Part shown: positions 7,301 through 9,602 of the stretch, piece after piece
How positions within the stretch are numbered: position 1 is the first letter of the stretch
How the letters are laid out: each line of letters starts with the position of its first letter
Source: Cryomorphaceae bacterium
GTDB taxonomy: Bacteria; Bacteroidota; Bacteroidia; Flavobacteriales; Crocinitomicaceae
Reading direction: 5' to 3'
NCBI GenBank assembly: GCA_021298235.1
Contig: JAJTDX010000081.1
Span: 1-9,602, forward strand
Length of the DNA stretch: 9,602 bases
Translations under genes and position numbers: made by a program
The notes under the pieces: generated by a model
Database searches by the model: none
Seen by the model: the letters and a program-made list of their open reading frames with translations, nothing else
What the model was told of the DNA's origin: nothing

Positions 7301-8967
7301 TTAATTTGATCCTCGGTAAAGCCTTGAAGTTCCTTTGGTCTAAAATCAGCAATGAAATTTAAATAGTCATAATCCTTCTTTTTTGCTTTCCCCTGCACAA
7401 AGTGCTGTAGCTTAGGATTTACCGAAACCATATTTGCCTCCTGATCATAATTAATAAATCCGTAAGCAGAAAGGTCTATCAAAATTGGACGTGCCTGCTC
7501 AATAGTTTTTCCCAAAGCTGTGGCGGCCTTACCTTCGTTCATGACATACTCATCGTACTTATTGCAATATTTCCACATTTGCTGAAGTGGATTGGTCGTC
7601 TCCAAACCTTGAATGCGGTCAAAGAGCCGTTCATCGAAATATAACTTCGATTCAAATCTTGCCACCCGCTGTTCCTGAGAGGTACCGAAGTCGTACGTAA
7701 AATAAACGTCTTGCTCGTCGGTTTTCCATGTCATTTTGGCTACATATCCATCTAATTGATGATATGTATCACTAAAGGGTGCCATTCCATTTCCATTTTT
7801 ACTGCGCGTAAATTCGACGATTTTTTTGTCTACATCATAACTAAAGATACAACCGGGATGACTGATGGAATCACCCGTATTTAGGAAGAGGGCAGTAGAG
7901 GCGTTGTTGAAGGAAATCCGTGTTGGATAAATATAAATGACCTGTCCGGAGGCCTTTACAAAGACCTTCCCGTTTCTATACAATTTTATTCTTGCAGGTT
8001 CTTTGGCATTTCCCATACCCACAAAACTTGCTCCTTGCATAGAAAAGCCACCATCATAATCTACATCTGGTTTAATGTTCTTTATTAAAAGACGTTTTTC
8101 GTACGATAGAAACTGAGGATAAATTTTGTCTTCCTCACGGTTGATTGTAAATGCCCTATCCGTTATAGCCCCTTTAATTGGCGCCGAAAAGTATTTTGTT
8201 TTAAGTGAGACCGAGTCGGCGTTGAAGTTTGGTGATTTGCAGGAAACATCATAGTTTCCGATAGTTGCAATCGTTTCCTCTCGAGAAATGCCAACCTTTT
8301 CCCATGTTAAATTTCCTCCATTTCCAATCCATCTTTTCATCAATGGTTCGTATATTCCGTTTGTATTGAATACCACCACAGAATCGATGTAAGGTTGATC
8401 ATCTTTAGTTTTCGAATTTCGGTTAACAACCCTACATACCAGGTTCCCTCCTTTACAGTTGATGAGAGGTTTATCGGTGAATTCAAAGGAATACTCACCA
8501 CGTTCGAAGTACCATGTGAAATTCGACGCCTCAGCAAGCTTACGTTCTGAAAAAAAACCTGCAGAGAGCTCTATGAATTCCTCGAATCTCTTAATATTTT
8601 TTCCATCGAGCATTTTGTCAACCGAATTATGCCATGCCTGATAACTGGAAGTGGACTGCTTACCTTTGACAAAAGAGTACACCGAAAAAACATACTGATA
8701 TATTTCCGGATAAGGCTTTAAATTTCTAGAAGACATAAGATTACACGTTTCCACCATCTTGGTAAAGTAGGATTCCGGAAAATCCGAGGATTCCAAAAGC
8801 ATTTTAGGAAGCGCCTTTTTGGTGAAATCAGCGAACTCTCCCCGACCAAATTCCGTAAGGGAACGATCTAGCTCTTTTACAAACTTTTCCCGGTTGTTTG
8901 GAAAAATCGTTTGCGATGAAATTGAATGTACGAAAACAATACAAAAAAGAAGGTACAGATAGCGCAT
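4354..8967 (-). CDS. 1537-residue exported beta-rich protein of unknown function
   Basis: I do not recognise this family. The chosen ATG (8967) opens directly on a signal peptide, MRYLYLLFCIVFVHSISSQ, 4 nt after the prmA stop. An in-frame TTG at 8991 would add eight residues (1545 total) and overlap prmA, and is less likely. After a helical N-terminal region (about 20-160), the protein is mostly alternating strand-like sequence with many G, N, D and aromatic residues. A more helical stretch lies at roughly 433-525 and might be winged-helix-like (ARPILIDLSAYGFINYDQE). Two segments, about 804-845 and 895-940, resemble each other (GLQGAGTINF / GMTGRGMFNF, then S-T-S-I-S / A-T-T-I-S). There are no other membrane segments, no lipobox, no catalytic motif I can name, and no T9SS-type C-terminal sorting signal; the end is YLSKFLRLFE. 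A periplasmic or cell-surface location is inferred from the signal peptide. It is coupled to plsY by ATGA overlap. Confidence 0.9.
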   Translation of the reverse strand: MRYLYLLFCIVFVHSISSQTIFPNNREKFVKELDRSLTEFGRGEFADFTKKALPKMLLESSDFPESYFTKMVETCNLMSSRNLKPYPEIYQYVFSVYSFVKGKQSTSSYQAWHNSVDKMLDGKNIKRFEEFIELSAGFFSERKLAEASNFTWYFERGEYSFEFTDKPLINCKGGNLVCRVVNRNSKTKDDQPYIDSVVVFNTNGIYEPLMKRWIGNGGNLTWEKVGISREETIATIGNYDVSCKSPNFNADSVSLKTKYFSAPIKGAITDRAFTINREEDKIYPQFLSYEKRLLIKNIKPDVDYDGGFSMQGASFVGMGNAKEPARIKLYRNGKVFVKASGQVIYIYPTRISFNNASTALFLNTGDSISHPGCIFSYDVDKKIVEFTRSKNGNGMAPFSDTYHQLDGYVAKMTWKTDEQDVYFTYDFGTSQEQRVARFESKLYFDERLFDRIQGLETTNPLQQMWKYCNKYDEYVMNEGKAATALGKTIEQARPILIDLSAYGFINYDQEANMVSVNPKLQHFVQGKAKKKDYDYLNFIADFRPKELQGFTEDQIKNDPNLQSMAELYAKQAEERRLMTYFGKMNLGTLELDLNGVDAVSLSDKQFTRVFPQGARVVVKQNRNFEFSGWINSGKIEVQALSANYNYAENKINLLKTYRSLLRVRPLKKEDGDKVIAMKSSINGIVGQLLVDDPTNRSGNNADISTYPKLIIEKNCFVYYNDKTISRGVYDSSRFYYTVFPFEIDSMDNFNELSFHLKGELTSAGIFPKITEDLVIMPDYSFGFSTKAPDGGYDFYGTGAKYENKILLSNNGLQGAGTINFVESTSISKALYFMPDSTVGFASFVNRPTEKGVQFPDVESKDAYICYVPKENLLKASSTPQQELNFFKGEAKLRGTALIRPQGMTGRGMFNFKTATTISSNYRFNRWEINADTSSFSLKNTFAEEGEGAVAFQADNVQANISFKERNGQFKSNRGTSQVNFPVNQYMCRMDRFSWFMDYAELQLDKAGEKDITIETDMDMVGPNFFSLHPDQDSLTFKVPVAKYDLKQRSIFCEQVKYVDVADARIYPDSMKMVIRRKAKIDMLKNAEIVANYITQYHKFVQCDLEILARMNYKGQGTYPYYDRDSVLTNFFMEQIYVDSTQQTEAVGKIGQDAKFYLSKQFDYYGDVTVKAALPTIIFTGATRINHTCENFPKTWITFSAKIDPDNIQIPIEPNMLDFEGNPIFSGIIWRNSPQTDSIRLYPVFLSPLAKWDDQPSMSVSGLLQYNPDAKEFQIGTKEKLLNRSEKGDFLSLHTETCSLHGEGKIGLGMDFGDVSIDAVGTADYEKSTGKTTMNLTARMSFPIDKGLMEDVATRILAVEGLKPMDLASTTFEQSLVEWTDQRTADRIKSDYTIKGELKKLPEQLEKTVTITGLKVTSFDKISNQERGLITYSPTVVLLNMYEKPVVKQVPFRAFFQQNYSEAAPDKFAFQIDIPGGRDYYFDYSMVKKDGIMRIISGDTDFTSAIDAIKEDKRKLKNFKYETTTQKIYLSKFLRLFE

Positions 8968-8971
8968 AATA
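8968..8971. other. 4-nt gap between prmA stop and next ATG
   Basis: On the minus strand the prmA TAG (8974-8972) is followed by TATT and then the ATG at 8967. There is no room for a terminator or promoter here, which supports co-transcription of prmA with the 1537-residue gene and favours 8967 over the upstream TTG as the start. Confidence 0.7.
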
Positions 8972-9602
8972 CTAGGATTTTTGAAATTCAATGGCAGCCC
9001 AATTATCTCTTGTTAAAATATATTTTTTTTCAAAACCAACTTCCCCTGCAAGTGCTATCAGTTCTTCACAATCTGAATGAAAGAAACCACTTAAAAACAA
9101 CCTTCCATTTTGGGATATTTTTTTAGAGTATTCTGGCAAATGAACCTTGAGAACATTTTTATTGATATTTGCAAGAATCAATTCGAATCCCTCTGTCTTT
9201 ACGACATCCATATCACCACATAGAAATTGAATGTTCTTGCATTGATTCCGGAGTGCATTTTCTTCTGCATTTTCAACAGACCACTCTTCTATATCCACGG
9301 CCAGAACTTCTCCTGCACCCAATTTCTCTGCAATTATGGCCAAAACCCCTGTGCCGGTTCCCATATCTAAAACCTTAAACGGGAATGGATGAACATCAAA
9401 CAGTGCACGAGACATCATCCAAGTGGTTTGGTGATGCCCGGTTCCAAAAGACATTCGGGGCATAATTTCCACTACCATTCCATCCGGATTCTCCAGTTTG
9501 TGAAATGGCGCCATAATTGTCAAAAGATTCTCGATCTCAACAGGTTCAAACTCACTTTCCCAAAGCTCGTTCCAGTTTTGGTGGGGAATTAGTTGAATTT
9601 CA
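8972..9602 (-). CDS. prmA: Ribosomal protein L11 methyltransferase PrmA, N-terminus beyond window
   Basis: PrmA uses S-adenosylmethionine to methylate amino groups of ribosomal protein L11 in the cytoplasm. The window holds the last 209 codons; the frame stays open to the right edge, so about 70-80 N-terminal residues (part of the L11-recognition domain) are missing compared with usual lengths near 280-290. Visible family marks in order: QNWNELWESEFEPV near the truncated end; the MSFGTGHHQTT loop; the SAM-binding glycine motif VLDMGTGTGVLAI (about 9373-9335); the acidic VDIEEWSVENAEENA that would hold the SAM ribose; LANINKNVL as the post-motif that corresponds to the usual ANIL; and a C-terminal SGFF and NWAAIEF typical of the family. 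An internal TTG or ATG near 9523 is not the real start, because conserved sequence continues upstream of it. It is the first visible gene of the operon-like run. Confidence 0.95.
   Translation of the reverse strand, partial: EIQLIPHQNWNELWESEFEPVEIENLLTIMAPFHKLENPDGMVVEIMPRMSFGTGHHQTTWMMSRALFDVHPFPFKVLDMGTGTGVLAIIAEKLGAGEVLAVDIEEWSVENAEENALRNQCKNIQFLCGDMDVVKTEGFELILANINKNVLKVHLPEYSKKISQNGRLFLSGFFHSDCEELIALAGEVGFEKKYILTRDNWAAIEFQKS

Noticed and set aside
8968..8991. TTG at 8991 as start of the 1537-residue gene
   Set aside because: It would overlap prmA by 20 nt and add eight polar residues before a signal peptide that already begins well at the ATG of 8967.

Overview
The window looks like part of a Bacteroidota chromosome, most likely from the Flavobacteriales or a close relative. 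The signs are AT-rich coding sequence, genes packed end to end with no visible Shine-Dalgarno sequences, signal peptides ending in SQ, and a TPR + PD40 + carboxypeptidase-regulatory-like envelope protein, an architecture typical of this phylum. Assignment below phylum is inference.

All four genes lie on the minus strand and leave almost no non-coding DNA. In transcription order, from right to left, they are: (1) prmA, ribosomal protein L11 methyltransferase, missing its N-terminus at the right edge; (2) a 1537-residue exported protein of unknown function, starting 4 nt after the prmA stop; (3) plsY, the glycerol-3-phosphate acyltransferase of phospholipid synthesis, whose ATG overlaps the preceding stop as ATGA; (4) 29 nt further on, a very large exported protein that is still open after 1236 codons at the left edge. 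This last gene has no in-window stop and no early ATG (probable TTG start), so a simple ORF search misses it although it fills more than a third of the window.

The left-hand protein reads as signal peptide, TPR-like helices, PD40 beta-propeller repeats and a carboxypeptidase-regulatory-like domain, in the same order as the T9SS-associated protein PorE. It then continues into roughly 650 residues of charged helical, coiled-coil sequence. That part ends in three diverged modules of about 118 residues and a young 90-bp tandem repeat encoding an N/Q/S/T-rich linker. No OmpA-like C-terminal domain is reached inside the window.

The arrangement suggests one transcription unit mixing two housekeeping enzymes (translation, membrane lipid) with two giant exported proteins. 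No joint function can be read from the sequence. The most original material is the left-hand protein with its nested repeats and the unrecognised 1537-residue protein. I saw no RNA genes, insertion sequences, CRISPR arrays or clear promoters or terminators.
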